A stretch of 46,451 bases of DNA from JAFARZ01 sp035651595 (GCA_035651595.1 DASRFJ010000367.1:1-46451), one strand, 5' to 3'. Positions 13,216 through 21,080 are shown, counted from the first letter of the stretch. Notes: generated by a model not told the origin, from the letters alone. Program-made: numbers and translations.

Positions 13216-15648
13216 ATGACGCGCGGCAGTCATGCCGTGGGGCGGCACGCGGCCGAGTCGCCGGTGCACACGGGCTTTAGCGATGAGGTGAAGTTCGTGA
13301 TCCGCATTCGCGCCGGGCACGGCAACGCCGACATCGCCATGTGCGAGTGCTGCGGCACGCACGTGGGCCGGCACGGCGGCGAGGTGCTGCGCATCGTGGC
13401 ACGCGGTACCGCGACCACACCGCGGCACGTGATGGATTCCGCCGCGAACGGAGCCCTGCTCTGCGGTTCGGCCGCGGACTGGGACGGCTGTTATGGCGCC
13501 GTCATGCGGCGCGAACCCGAGATGGAGATGAAGGGCTTCTTCGTGCGCGGCCAGGCGGACCCTCGGCTCGAGCCGATGATGCTGCCCGACCCCGACAAGC
13601 CGGGGCCGTACCTGTGGCGGTCCGAGGATGGCCAGTACTTCGCCACGGAGCCGCCGCGTCCGTACCAGCAGCCGGAGCCCGCACCCCGGTATCAGGCGAC
13701 GCATCGCCGCAGGGGGACCAGGCGGTAAGCGTCGGTACAACTCCTCGATCGCGTCGCTGTAGGCGGCGAGCACGGCCTGGCGCCTGACCTTCAGCGACGG
13801 GGTCAGCAGCCCGTTCTCCTCGGTGAAGGCCCCGTCCACGATCAGGAAACGCCGGATCGCTTCGGCCTGGGAGACCGCGTCGTTCGCGTAGTCCACGGCC
13901 GCTTGCACGGACTCCCACAGGTGCGGGTCGTAGCGCAGTTCGGTCAGCGACTGGTCCAGCGGGCGCTTGCGCACGGTCAGCCAGTGCCGCAGCGCGTCCG
14001 GATCCAGGGTGATGAGCGCGGCGACGTAGGGCCGTTCGTCGCCGACCACGACACACTGGCCCACCAGGGCACGGCTGCGCAGCCGGTCCTCGAGCACCGC
14101 GGGCGAGACGTTCTTGCCGCCGGTGGTGATCAGGATGTCCTTCTTCCGGCCGGTGATCGTGAGATAACCGTCCTCGTCGAGGCTGCCCAGATCGCCGGTG
14201 GCGAGCCAGCCGTCCCGCAGCACCGCGTCGCTGGCCCGCGGGTTGTTCCAGTACGCGCGGAACACTATGCCGCCCTTGACCAGGACTTCGCCGTCCCCCG
14301 CGAGGTGTATCGCGGTACCGGGGACGGGCTGGCCCACGGTGCCGGGGCGGGGCGAAAGCGGCGGGGTGACCGTCGCTGCCGCGGTGGTCTCGGTCAGTCC
14401 GTAGCCTTCGTAGATCACGATGCCCGCCGCGTAGAAGAACAGGTTCAGGTCCCGGTCCAGCGGCGAGCCGCCGCACAGCGCGTACCTGAGCTGTCCGCCC
14501 AGTTCGGCCCGGATGCGGCGGTAGACGAGCAGGTCGTAGATCTTCCAGGCGAGATAATCGCGAAGCCGCGGACGCGGTCCCGCGCCGAGGTACCGGCGCA
14601 GGTGCGCCGCGCCATAGCGGATCGCGACCCGCTCCGCTCGGTCGAACGACGACCCGCGGTGCATGCGCTCGGCGGTCTCGCGGCCGGCGTCACGGATCTT
14701 CTCGAACAGGTAGGGCACGCCGACGACGAACGTCGGGCGGAAACTCTTCATCAGCGGGCGCAGGTCGTCCGGTTTCACGCTCGCGCTGTGCCCGATCTCG
14801 ATCCTGGCTCGCAGGCAGGCGATCTGAATCGCGCGGCCGAGAATATGCGCGAGCGGCAGGAACAGCAGCGTGCTCGCCTGCTGCCCGGTGGCCGCGGTGA
14901 AGACCGGGTACATCAGGTCGATGGTGTTGGCGGCCTCGGCGTGGAGGTTGCCATGGGTGAGCGCACAGCCCTTCGGGTTTCCGGTGGTGCCGGAGGTGTA
15001 GCAGATGGTGGCTACCGAATCGGGCCTGAGCCGCGCGATGCGTTGCTCTATCTCGGTGTCGGGAACGCGCCGTCCCAGTTCGGCCAAGTCGGCGAGCCCG
15101 CCGGCGGTAATCTGCCAGATGCGCGGCGGGTCGCGGAGGTATTTGACCGCACGCGCGGCCGTGTCCGCGTTGCCCGGTGTCTCGATGATGAGGAACCTGG
15201 CGTCGCTATCGCGCAGGATCCACTCGATCTGCTCCGCCGAGCTGGTCGGGTAGATGGGCACGGACTGACCGCCGGCCGCCCATATCGCGAAGTCCAGTAC
15301 CGTCCACTCGTAGCTGGTGCGTGCCATCAGCGCGACCCGGCCCTGTGGCCCGAGGCCGGCCGCCACCAGGCCTTTGGCCGCGCTGGCGACGTCGGACGCG
15401 AACTTCGCCGCGGTGACGGGGTACCAGACTCCCTGGCGCCAGCGCCGGATGACGACCGCGTCCGGTGCTTCCGCGGCGTTCGCGAAGGGTATGCCGGCGA
15501 TGCCGCCCCCAGCCGTTGGCGGCTTCGCCAGCGGTGCGGCGCGGACCTCCCGGACTGTGCCGCTGCCGTCCTTGATGACCTCGACCCGCACCCGCGACGC
15601 GGGAACACCGCGCCGTCTCGCCCGCTTCAGGTCCTTTCCAATACGCAT
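13171..15648 (-). CDS. FadD15-type long-chain acyl-CoA ligase with abnormal C-terminal read-through
   Basis: This is an AMP-forming fatty-acid:CoA ligase. Motifs in order: YTSGTTGNPKGCALTHGN (P loop), YGLTETTAAATVTPP, GDLGSLDEDGYLTITGRKKD, and the A10-type lysine region TPSLKVRRQAV. Start ATG 15648 has ACAGGAG upstream and is preceded by a 22-bp palindrome. Homologues end just after the equivalent of AIEELYRR (about residue 638, near 13730). Here no stop follows and the frame runs another 187 codons, fully antisense to the HNH-like gene, with Arg/Ala-rich unlike-protein sequence. The likeliest reading is that the native stop was lost when the adjacent DNA was acquired. The conserved enzyme part is intact and should be active if the tail is tolerated. 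Confidence 0.85.
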   Translation of the reverse strand: MRIGKDLKRARRRGVPASRVRVEVIKDGSGTVREVRAAPLAKPPTAGGGIAGIPFANAAEAPDAVVIRRWRQGVWYPVTAAKFASDVASAAKGLVAAGLGPQGRVALMARTSYEWTVLDFAIWAAGGQSVPIYPTSSAEQIEWILRDSDARFLIIETPGNADTAARAVKYLRDPPRIWQITAGGLADLAELGRRVPDTEIEQRIARLRPDSVATICYTSGTTGNPKGCALTHGNLHAEAANTIDLMYPVFTAATGQQASTLLFLPLAHILGRAIQIACLRARIEIGHSASVKPDDLRPLMKSFRPTFVVGVPYLFEKIRDAGRETAERMHRGSSFDRAERVAIRYGAAHLRRYLGAGPRPRLRDYLAWKIYDLLVYRRIRAELGGQLRYALCGGSPLDRDLNLFFYAAGIVIYEGYGLTETTAAATVTPPLSPRPGTVGQPVPGTAIHLAGDGEVLVKGGIVFRAYWNNPRASDAVLRDGWLATGDLGSLDEDGYLTITGRKKDILITTGGKNVSPAVLEDRLRSRALVGQCVVVGDERPYVAALITLDPDALRHWLTVRKRPLDQSLTELRYDPHLWESVQAAVDYANDAVSQAEAIRRFLIVDGAFTEENGLLTPSLKVRRQAVLAAYSDAIEELYRRLPPGPPAAMRRLIPGCGLRLLVRTRRLRGEVLAILGPPQVRPRLVGVGQHHRLEPRVRLAAHEEALHLHLGFAPHDGAITAVPVRGRTAEQGSVRGGIHHVPRCGRGTACHDAQHLAAVPAHVRAAALAHGDVGVAVPGANADHELHLIAKARVHRRLGRVPPHGMTAARHGALSPGSLQMVMQM
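13216..13728 (+). CDS. HNH-endonuclease-family relative with catalytic histidines replaced
   Basis: This 170-residue protein has a GGGGAGAG ribosome-binding site. It matches the layout of actinobacterial HNH endonuclease proteins. A CxxC knuckle (Cys43, Cys46 in MCECCGTH) is followed by a hydrophobic-RG strand (EVLRIVARG), then N79 and LLCG (Cys83). Next come GCYGAV (Cys92) and the family's typical tail, EPEMEMKGFFVRGQADPRLEPMML. In active members the strand carries a His-His/His-Arg pair and the later motif reads GCH. Here these positions are Arg-Ile and Tyr, so the zinc knuckles persist but the nuclease centre seems dead. Codon third positions are GC-rich in this frame, supporting coding. 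The whole gene is antisense to the 3' extension of the fadD15-like frame. Confidence 0.65.
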   Translation: MTRGSHAVGRHAAESPVHTGFSDEVKFVIRIRAGHGNADIAMCECCGTHVGRHGGEVLRIVARGTATTPRHVMDSAANGALLCGSAADWDGCYGAVMRREPEMEMKGFFVRGQADPRLEPMMLPDPDKPGPYLWRSEDGQYFATEPPRPYQQPEPAPRYQATHRRRGTRR

Positions 15649-15664
15649 AAGCCGGCTCCTGTGA

Positions 15665-15686
15665 ATCGCTACTAAACAGTAGCGAT
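15665..15686. promoter_or_regulatory. Perfect palindromic operator upstream of fadD15-like gene
   Basis: Nine-base arms ATCGCTACT and AGTAGCGAT match perfectly around AAAC. The site begins 17 bp upstream of the fadD15-like start codon and overlaps the probable promoter. Palindromes of this size are typical TetR-family operators, and TetR-type repressors commonly control fatty-acid genes in actinobacteria. No TetR gene lies in the window, so the regulator would be encoded elsewhere. The divergent rhomboid gene starts about 90 bp away and could share the control. Confidence 0.75.
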
Positions 15687-15773
15687 ACTCGCCGGTAAAA
15701 CGTTACCCGCCGGTAGTGAGCAGCGGGCCGCTGCCAAGTGGACGTACCCGGCCTGGATCCCGAGAATGTGACT

Positions 15774-16514
15774 ATGGCTAGTCAGACTGGAACTGGCGCT
15801 CCGCGCAGGACCGCCGCCGAGATCGATGTGGACGAGGCCAGGAAGGCGTTCTTCCTGATGGTGGGCTTTGTCGCGCTGATCTGGGTGATCCAGATCGCGA
15901 ACTGGGCGGACGGCAACCGGCTGGACTTCGACTACGGGATCGTCACCAGAGACGTCGGCCGCCTGCCGGACATCTTCCTCGCGCCGTTCCTGCACTTCGG
16001 CTGGGATCACATCGAGAGCAATTCCGGGCCGCTGTTCGTTTTCGGCCTGCTCGCGGCGTACCGGGGCGTGGTCAGGTTCCTGGGGGTCACGCTGGTCTGC
16101 ATCATCACCAGCGGCATGGCCGCCTGGCTGTTCCAGAGCAACGGCGTGGTGACCGTCGGCGCCAGCGGGCTGATCTTCGGCTACTTCGGCTATGTGCTGG
16201 CTCGCGGGCTCATCGACCGCAACACGATCGACGCGCTCATCGCGGTCGTCATGGGCCTGTCCTACTACTATCTGCTGACGATCGCGATACCCGGTGCGCC
16301 CAAGGGAGTGAGCTGGGTCGGGCACCTGGGCGGGCTGGTCGGCGGCCTTGCCTGCGGCTGGATCTTCCGCACCAGACGCGGGTTGTCCTATCGCCAGAAC
16401 AAGCCGCCAGACGGCCCAGGTACCAAGGCCGTGGCAACCACGGGAACCCTGCCGGTGCCCGGGGACCATCCGCGCGCCGACCTGTACAAGGAACTCGGCG
16501 ACATGGGCCTTTAA
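15774..16514 (+). CDS. Rhomboid-family intramembrane serine protease
   Basis: From ATG 15774 the protein has 246 residues; GTG 15738 in the same frame is an alternative start. It has a soluble N terminus and about six membrane helices. The rhomboid landmarks are all present: the helix-2 region PFLHFGWDHIESNSGPL, the active-site serine in TVGASGLIFGYFGY (GxSG), and the catalytic histidine in SWVGHLGGLVGG. A cytosolic tail of about 55 residues follows. Rhomboids cleave substrates inside membranes; the bacterial substrates here are unknown. The gene ends 6 bp before selD and probably shares its transcript. Confidence 0.9.
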   Translation: MASQTGTGAPRRTAAEIDVDEARKAFFLMVGFVALIWVIQIANWADGNRLDFDYGIVTRDVGRLPDIFLAPFLHFGWDHIESNSGPLFVFGLLAAYRGVVRFLGVTLVCIITSGMAAWLFQSNGVVTVGASGLIFGYFGYVLARGLIDRNTIDALIAVVMGLSYYYLLTIAIPGAPKGVSWVGHLGGLVGGLACGWIFRTRRGLSYRQNKPPDGPGTKAVATTGTLPVPGDHPRADLYKELGDMGL

Positions 16515-16520
16515 GCGCCG

Positions 16521-17576
16521 ATGACGATCCGGCTCACCTCGCTGTCGCCCGGCGCCGGATGCGCCTGCAAGCTGCCGCTAGCCAAGCTCGAGGAGCTGTT
16601 CGCGGCCACCGGGCCGTTTGCCGAAGCCGCCGGTGACCTGCTGGTCGGCGCGGGGGAGGGCGATGACGCCGCGGTGCTGCGGCTCGACGACGAGCGCGCG
16701 CTGGTGCTGACCACGGACTTCTTCACGCCGATCGTGGACGATCCGGCGGACTGGGGCGCGATCGCCGCGGCCAACGCGATCTCGGACGTGTACGCGATGG
16801 GCGGCCGTCCGCTGATGGCGGTCAACGTCGCGGCGTGGCCGGGAGATGGCCTGGACATCGCGATCCTCGGCCAGGTACTGGCCGGCGGCGCGCGGGTCGC
16901 CGCGGAAGCTGGCTGTTTCGTGGCGGGCGGGCACACAATCGACGACCCGGTGCCGAAGTACGGCATGGCCGTCACCGGCCTGGCCCACCCGGACCGGCTG
17001 ATGACCATCGACCGGGCCGCGCCGGGCGACCAGCTGATCCTTACCAAGGCGCTGGGCACCGGGGTGGTCGCCACTGCGCTGAAGCGGGACGGCGTTTCCG
17101 GCGACAGCACCGAGGTCCAGGCCGCCGTCAGCTCGATGACCCTGCTCAACGCGGGTGCGAGTGAGGCCGCGATCAAGGCCGGCGTGCGCGCCGCCACCGA
17201 TGTGACCGGATTCGGGCTGCTCGGCCACCTGCACCGGATGCTGGTCGCGAGCAAGGCGGCGGCGCGGATCGCCGCCGGCGCCGTGCCGTTGCTGCCCGGT
17301 GCGCCGGAGCTGGCGGCGGCCGGGTATGTCTCGGGCGGCACCCAAGCCAACACCGAGCGTATGCGCGCTCACGCGAGCATCGATCCCGACGTGCCCGCCG
17401 AGCTGTCGGTCCTGCTGCACGACGCGCAGACCTCAGGTGGTCTGCTGCTGGCCGCACCGCCCAGCCAGGCCCGAGGTCTGCTGGCTGAGCTGCGGCAGCG
17501 GGGCCTCCCGGCGGCATTCATCGGGGAGGTTACGGAGGGTATGCCCGGGCAAGTGGCGGTAGCCTTCACGGGGTGA
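16521..17576 (+). CDS. selD: Selenide, water dikinase (selenophosphate synthase)
   Basis: SelD makes selenophosphate from selenide and ATP for selenocysteine or 2-selenouridine synthesis. The 351-residue protein carries the family's N-terminal catalytic loop GAGCACK with Cys14 and Lys17. Thus it is a Cys form, not a selenoprotein. PurM-type ATP-binding motifs follow: GEGDDAAVL, TTDFFTPIVDDP, GGRPLMAVN, AGGHTIDDPVPKYG and ATDVTGFGLLGHL. No selA, selB, tRNA-Sec or selenoprotein gene is in the window. The organism must keep these elsewhere if the pathway is used. It overlaps the next gene by 4 bp. Confidence 0.95.
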   Translation: MTIRLTSLSPGAGCACKLPLAKLEELFAATGPFAEAAGDLLVGAGEGDDAAVLRLDDERALVLTTDFFTPIVDDPADWGAIAAANAISDVYAMGGRPLMAVNVAAWPGDGLDIAILGQVLAGGARVAAEAGCFVAGGHTIDDPVPKYGMAVTGLAHPDRLMTIDRAAPGDQLILTKALGTGVVATALKRDGVSGDSTEVQAAVSSMTLLNAGASEAAIKAGVRAATDVTGFGLLGHLHRMLVASKAAARIAAGAVPLLPGAPELAAAGYVSGGTQANTERMRAHASIDPDVPAELSVLLHDAQTSGGLLLAAPPSQARGLLAELRQRGLPAAFIGEVTEGMPGQVAVAFTG

Positions 17577-19738
17577 GCGTGAGGTGGGCGGCCGGACTGG
17601 CCGCGGTGGCGGTCGCCGTGACGGCCGTGGTCAGCGCCGCGCTTCCCGCGTGCGCAAACGCCGAGACGCCCACAACGACCGCAGCGCCCGCAGCGTCGGC
17701 AAGCCACGTCGTGATCGTGGGCATCCCCGGTCTGCGCTGGAGCGACGTCTCCGCGCAGGCGACTCCCGCGCTGTACCAGCTGGCCGGGCAGGGCTCGGTC
17801 GGCACCCTGGTGGAGTACGCGCGGCTGCCACATTCCTGTCCGGCGGACGGCTGGCTGGTGCTGAACGCCGGCGCCAGGGCCCAGGTCGGCCACAAGGAGT
17901 CCGGCCCCTGCCCCCAGCTGCCCGCCGTCAACCCGCGGCTAAGCGACGTGGCCAGCATGCCGGCCATCGTCGACTACAACAAGAAGTTCAGCTATAACCC
18001 GGTCTGGGGCACGCTGGCGGCAGCCGCACCGGGCGCGGCGCTCGCGGTCGGCCCCGGCGCGGCGCTCGCGCTCGCCAAGCCCGACGGCAGCGTCGGCGGC
18101 GATTACCTGAACGACCCCGCCACGCTGACCGCGGCCGACCTGGCCAGCCACCGGCTGACCGCGATAGACCTAGGCGCGCTGCCAGCGAGCCCGGCTCAGA
18201 CTCGCCAAGCGGCCGTCCGCGCCGCAGACGCGGAACTCCACGCCGTCCTCACCAAGGTCCCCGAAGGCACTACGGTGCTAGTGGCCTCGCCCGGTGCGTT
18301 GGACAAGGCGCAGCTCGGGGTCGTCATAGTAAGCGGCCCAGGGTACGAAAAGGGCCTGCTGCACGCGCGTTCCACCCACCAGCCGGGCATGGTGGTGATC
18401 ACCGACCTCACCCCGACCGTGCTCCGCTGGCTCGGCGCCACGATCCCGGCCGGCGTCGACGGCACGCAGCTCACCCGTACCGGCCGGCCCGACAGCCTCA
18501 CCGCCACGATCACCGGCTTCACCGGCCGGCAGACGGCCGAACGCGTGTGGACCTCCACGCACTCGATCTTCTTCTGGACCTACGCACTGGCGGACGTCGC
18601 CGCGCTCGGCGTCATCGGGCTCGCGTTCTGGGGCGCCACGACCGAACGCCGCCGACGCCGCGTCGCCGGCTGGCGCGTTGCCGGCGTGTTCGCCGTGGCG
18701 GCCCCGGCCGGCACGTTCCTGGCGAACCTGGTTCCCTGGTGGCAGTACGCGCATCCCGCACTCTGGGAGTACGCCATGTCCGTGGCGTGGACCGCGGTCA
18801 TCGGCCTGGTGGCGCTGCGTGGCCCATGGCGGCGGGATCCGCTGGGCCCGTTCGGTGCGGTGAGCCTGTTCACCCTGGTCGTCCTCGCCCTCGACGTGAT
18901 GACCGGGTCCCGGCTAGAGCTGGAGTCGCCGTTCGGACTATCTGTTCTTGAAGCGGGACGGTTCTACGGGATCGGCAACGAGGCGCTCGGCATCTACGGG
19001 ATGGCGGCGCTGTGCGCCGCAACGTGGCTGGGGATCTGGGGGCTGCGCAGCCACTCCAAGCGGGTCGGCCTGGTCCTGGTTTGTGTTGTCGGTGCCCTAG
19101 CCGTAGTTGTCTCCGGATGGCCGGGATTCGGCGCCAAGGTGGGCGGCACGATCGCGATGGTGCCGTGCTTCGCGCTGCTGCTGATGATCCTGGCGGGCAT
19201 CCGGCTGAACTGGCGCCGCATCGCTCTCGTCGCGGTCAGCGGGCTCGCGCTGTTCGCGGTGTTCGCGCTCATCAACTACGCGTTCCCGATCACCGGCACG
19301 TCCGACATCAGCTCGTTCACCGGAAACACGCTGCACGGGCATGGCAACGGCTTGCTGAACCGCAAGATCGCGTCCAACATCGGTTCGCTCACCGTGAACG
19401 CGTACAGCCCGGTGGTCCCGGTCACCGTGATCCTGGCCGGGCTGATGCTGTGGCGCCCGTCGTGGTTCCGGCTGTCCACCGCGCCGCGCGCCTACCGGGC
19501 CGAGCCGCTGCTCCAGGCCATCCTCGGCGTGCTGTGGCTGATGCCGGTGCTCGGCTGGTTCGCGGACGATTCCGGCGTGATCGTGGCGGCCGCCGCGCTG
19601 CCGTTCGGACTTCCGCTTGGCATCGCGTTGCTGTCAGCCGCCGCGTACCAGGACCTGACGGCAGGGTATCTTGGAAGCGCCGCCGCCGGAGCAGGCTCTT
19701 CCGTCGCTGGCCAGACCGTATCAGCCCCAGACCGTTAG
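17573..19738 (+). CDS. Large membrane protein with alkaline-phosphatase-like extracytoplasmic domain
   Basis: This 721-residue protein starts at GTG 17573 (GTGA overlap with selD). A signal/anchor helix (AAGLAAVAVAVTAVVSAALP) is followed by an extracytoplasmic domain of roughly 270 residues. That domain has alkaline-phosphatase/sulfatase-like features (HVVIVGIPGLRWSDV, WLVLNAGARA, MVVITDLTPTVLRWLG). The C-terminal half has about nine membrane helices. The conserved loop GRFYGIGNEALGIYGM, the GWPGFGAKVGGTIA segment and ITGTSDISSFTGNTLHGHG lie between helices. The architecture is common in actinobacteria but the activity has not been assigned to my knowledge. Being directly upstream of a lysophosphatidate acyltransferase gene, it may act on envelope lipids. 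That is inference only. Confidence 0.75.
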   Translation: MSVRWAAGLAAVAVAVTAVVSAALPACANAETPTTTAAPAASASHVVIVGIPGLRWSDVSAQATPALYQLAGQGSVGTLVEYARLPHSCPADGWLVLNAGARAQVGHKESGPCPQLPAVNPRLSDVASMPAIVDYNKKFSYNPVWGTLAAAAPGAALAVGPGAALALAKPDGSVGGDYLNDPATLTAADLASHRLTAIDLGALPASPAQTRQAAVRAADAELHAVLTKVPEGTTVLVASPGALDKAQLGVVIVSGPGYEKGLLHARSTHQPGMVVITDLTPTVLRWLGATIPAGVDGTQLTRTGRPDSLTATITGFTGRQTAERVWTSTHSIFFWTYALADVAALGVIGLAFWGATTERRRRRVAGWRVAGVFAVAAPAGTFLANLVPWWQYAHPALWEYAMSVAWTAVIGLVALRGPWRRDPLGPFGAVSLFTLVVLALDVMTGSRLELESPFGLSVLEAGRFYGIGNEALGIYGMAALCAATWLGIWGLRSHSKRVGLVLVCVVGALAVVVSGWPGFGAKVGGTIAMVPCFALLLMILAGIRLNWRRIALVAVSGLALFAVFALINYAFPITGTSDISSFTGNTLHGHGNGLLNRKIASNIGSLTVNAYSPVVPVTVILAGLMLWRPSWFRLSTAPRAYRAEPLLQAILGVLWLMPVLGWFADDSGVIVAAAALPFGLPLGIALLSAAAYQDLTAGYLGSAAAGAGSSVAGQTVSAPDR

Positions 19739-19769
19739 CCCCCGGCCCGGGTGAGGCAGAGAGTAGTCC

Positions 19770-20453
19770 GTGCCGCAGTACCGTCTTTCGCGCGTTGTCG
19801 CCGGCCCGTTCCTGCGTGCCCTCGGGCGGCCGAAGGTGACCGGAACCGAGAACATCCCGGAAACCGGTGGCGCCATCCTGGCGGCCAACCACCTGTCCGC
19901 GATCGACTCGGTCTACCTGCCGTTCATGGTCGACCGTCCGGTCACGTTCTCCGCCAAGATCGAGTACTTCAGCGCCCGCGGCCCGGCGGCGCGGCTGCTG
20001 GCCTGGTACATGAAGGCCACCAACCAGCTGTCGATCGACCGGGAAGGCGCGCGCGCCGCGCAGGACACGCTGGAGGCGGTGCTCGGCCGGCTGCGGCAGG
20101 GACAGCTGTTCGGCATTTATCCCGAAGGCACCAGGTCACCCGACGGCAAGCTGTACCGCGGCCGCCAAGGAGTGGGCTGGCTCGCGGTGAAGTCCGGCCT
20201 GCCGGTGATCCCGGTCGGCATGATCGGCACCCGGCGCATCCTGCCGCCCGGCAAGGTGGTCCCCCGCCCCGGCCGAGTCGAGGTGCGGATCGGCAAGCCG
20301 CTGGTCTTCCCGCCTGATGTCCTCGAGGAGCCGCCCGCCAAGGCGCGCCGCCTGATCACCGAGCAGGTGATGACCGCCATCGCGGAGCTTACCGGTCAGG
20401 AGTACGTGCACATGTACGCGTCCGACCGCAAGCGCGAGCTGCAGGACGGCTAG
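19770..20453 (+). CDS. plsC: 1-acyl-sn-glycerol-3-phosphate acyltransferase (PlsC family)
   Basis: This 227-residue protein starts at GTG 19770. It shows the LPLAT motifs in order: NHLSAID (NHx4D-like block I), the block II region around SAKIEYF, block III YPEGTRSPDGKLYRG, and block IV GLPVIPVGMIGTRRILPP. The family transfers acyl chains onto lysophosphatidic acid or related lipids at the inner face of the membrane. No strong transmembrane helix is visible, as in many short PlsC proteins. It lies 31 bp after the large membrane protein gene on the same strand and is followed by the convergent zur gene 7 bp away. Confidence 0.9.
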   Translation: MPQYRLSRVVAGPFLRALGRPKVTGTENIPETGGAILAANHLSAIDSVYLPFMVDRPVTFSAKIEYFSARGPAARLLAWYMKATNQLSIDREGARAAQDTLEAVLGRLRQGQLFGIYPEGTRSPDGKLYRGRQGVGWLAVKSGLPVIPVGMIGTRRILPPGKVVPRPGRVEVRIGKPLVFPPDVLEEPPAKARRLITEQVMTAIAELTGQEYVHMYASDRKRELQDG

Positions 20454-20460
20454 CCGACGC

Positions 20461-20964
20461 TTAACCGGCGGCGGCGCAGTCCGGGCAGCGGCCGAACAGC
20501 TCCACCGTGTGGCCCACCTCGGTGAAGCCCGCCTCGGCCGCGACGTTCTCCGCCCAGCGTTCCACCGCGCGACCCTCGACCTCCACGCTGCTACCGCAGA
20601 AACGGCAGGTCAGGTGGTGATGGTGTGCCGTAGTCTCGCACTTGCGGTACAGCGTCTCGCCGTTGTCGTCGCGGATCGCGTCTACGCCGCCCTGGTCGCT
20701 CAGCGCTTGAAGGTGCCGGTAGACGGTGGTGAGTCCGACGTGCTCGCCCTTACGCCGCAGCTCTGCGTGGATCTCCTGGGCGCTGGAGAAGCCCGGCATG
20801 GTGGCCAGCGCGGCGGCGAGCGCCTGCGCCTGCCGGGTGCCGCCCGCCCGTGTCCCGCGGCCCGCTCGCGCGGCCCCGCCAGCCCCGCCCGCGCCGCCAG
20901 CCCCGCCCGCGCCGCGTGCCTCGGGCACGCGATCTCCGGGCTGCTGAGTCGTCACACGACGCAC
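20461..20964 (-). CDS. zur: Fur-family zinc uptake regulator Zur
   Basis: From GTG 20964 (GGAAGG just upstream; GTG 20955 is an alternative) the protein has 167 residues. Upstream in-frame codons would translate the Zur box itself and are unlikely to be coding. After a Gly-Ala repeat linker comes the Fur winged helix (MPGFSSAQEIHAELRRKG, LTTVYRHLQALSDQG). The metal-sensing part follows: His-rich AHHHHLTCRFCG with one CxxC, and a second CxxC in FGRCPDCAAAG at the C terminus, the structural zinc site. Zur represses zinc uptake genes when zinc is sufficient. It is divergent from the znu operon with the operator between them, so it probably controls both. Confidence 0.92.
   Translation of the reverse strand: MRRVTTQQPGDRVPEARGAGGAGGAGGAGGAARAGRGTRAGGTRQAQALAAALATMPGFSSAQEIHAELRRKGEHVGLTTVYRHLQALSDQGGVDAIRDDNGETLYRKCETTAHHHHLTCRFCGSSVEVEGRAVERWAENVAAEAGFTEVGHTVELFGRCPDCAAAG
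20876..20916 (-). repeat. 18-bp tandem repeat in the zur linker
   Basis: Two exact copies of an 18-bp unit (CCGCCAGCCCCGCCCGCG on the plus strand, 20876-20893 and 20894-20911) plus a partial third encode a Gly-Gly-Ala repeat between the zur start and its winged helix. Slippage here would change linker length without shifting the frame. Confidence 0.8.
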
Positions 20965-21020
20965 CGTACCGCCTTCCTGGCCCGACCGCCCAACCACGCC
21001 GGACAAGTTGCTCACCGAAA

Positions 21021-21040
21021 TGGAAATCATTATCATTCCA
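21021..21040. promoter_or_regulatory. Zur box between zur and znuA
   Basis: TGGAA and TTCCA flank ATCATTATCA, an AT-rich near-palindrome of 20 bp within GC-rich DNA. This is the typical form of Fur/Zur-family boxes (TGAAAATGATTTTCA-like). It lies 57 bp upstream of the chosen zur start and about 80 bp upstream of znuA, placed to repress both divergent promoters. A short A/T-rich run beyond it (ATTTAGTT) may be part of the znu promoter. Confidence 0.85.
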
Positions 21041-21080
21041 ATTTAGTTGAACCGAACGTACGGGGGTTCTTGTTCCCGGC

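Noticed and set aside
13903..15675. Open plus-strand frame of about 590 codons
   Set aside because: It is the complement of the acyl-CoA ligase gene, whose motifs are unambiguous on the minus strand.
16521..17576. Selenocysteine-containing SelD
   Set aside because: The catalytic position is an ordinary Cys codon and there is no in-frame TGA.
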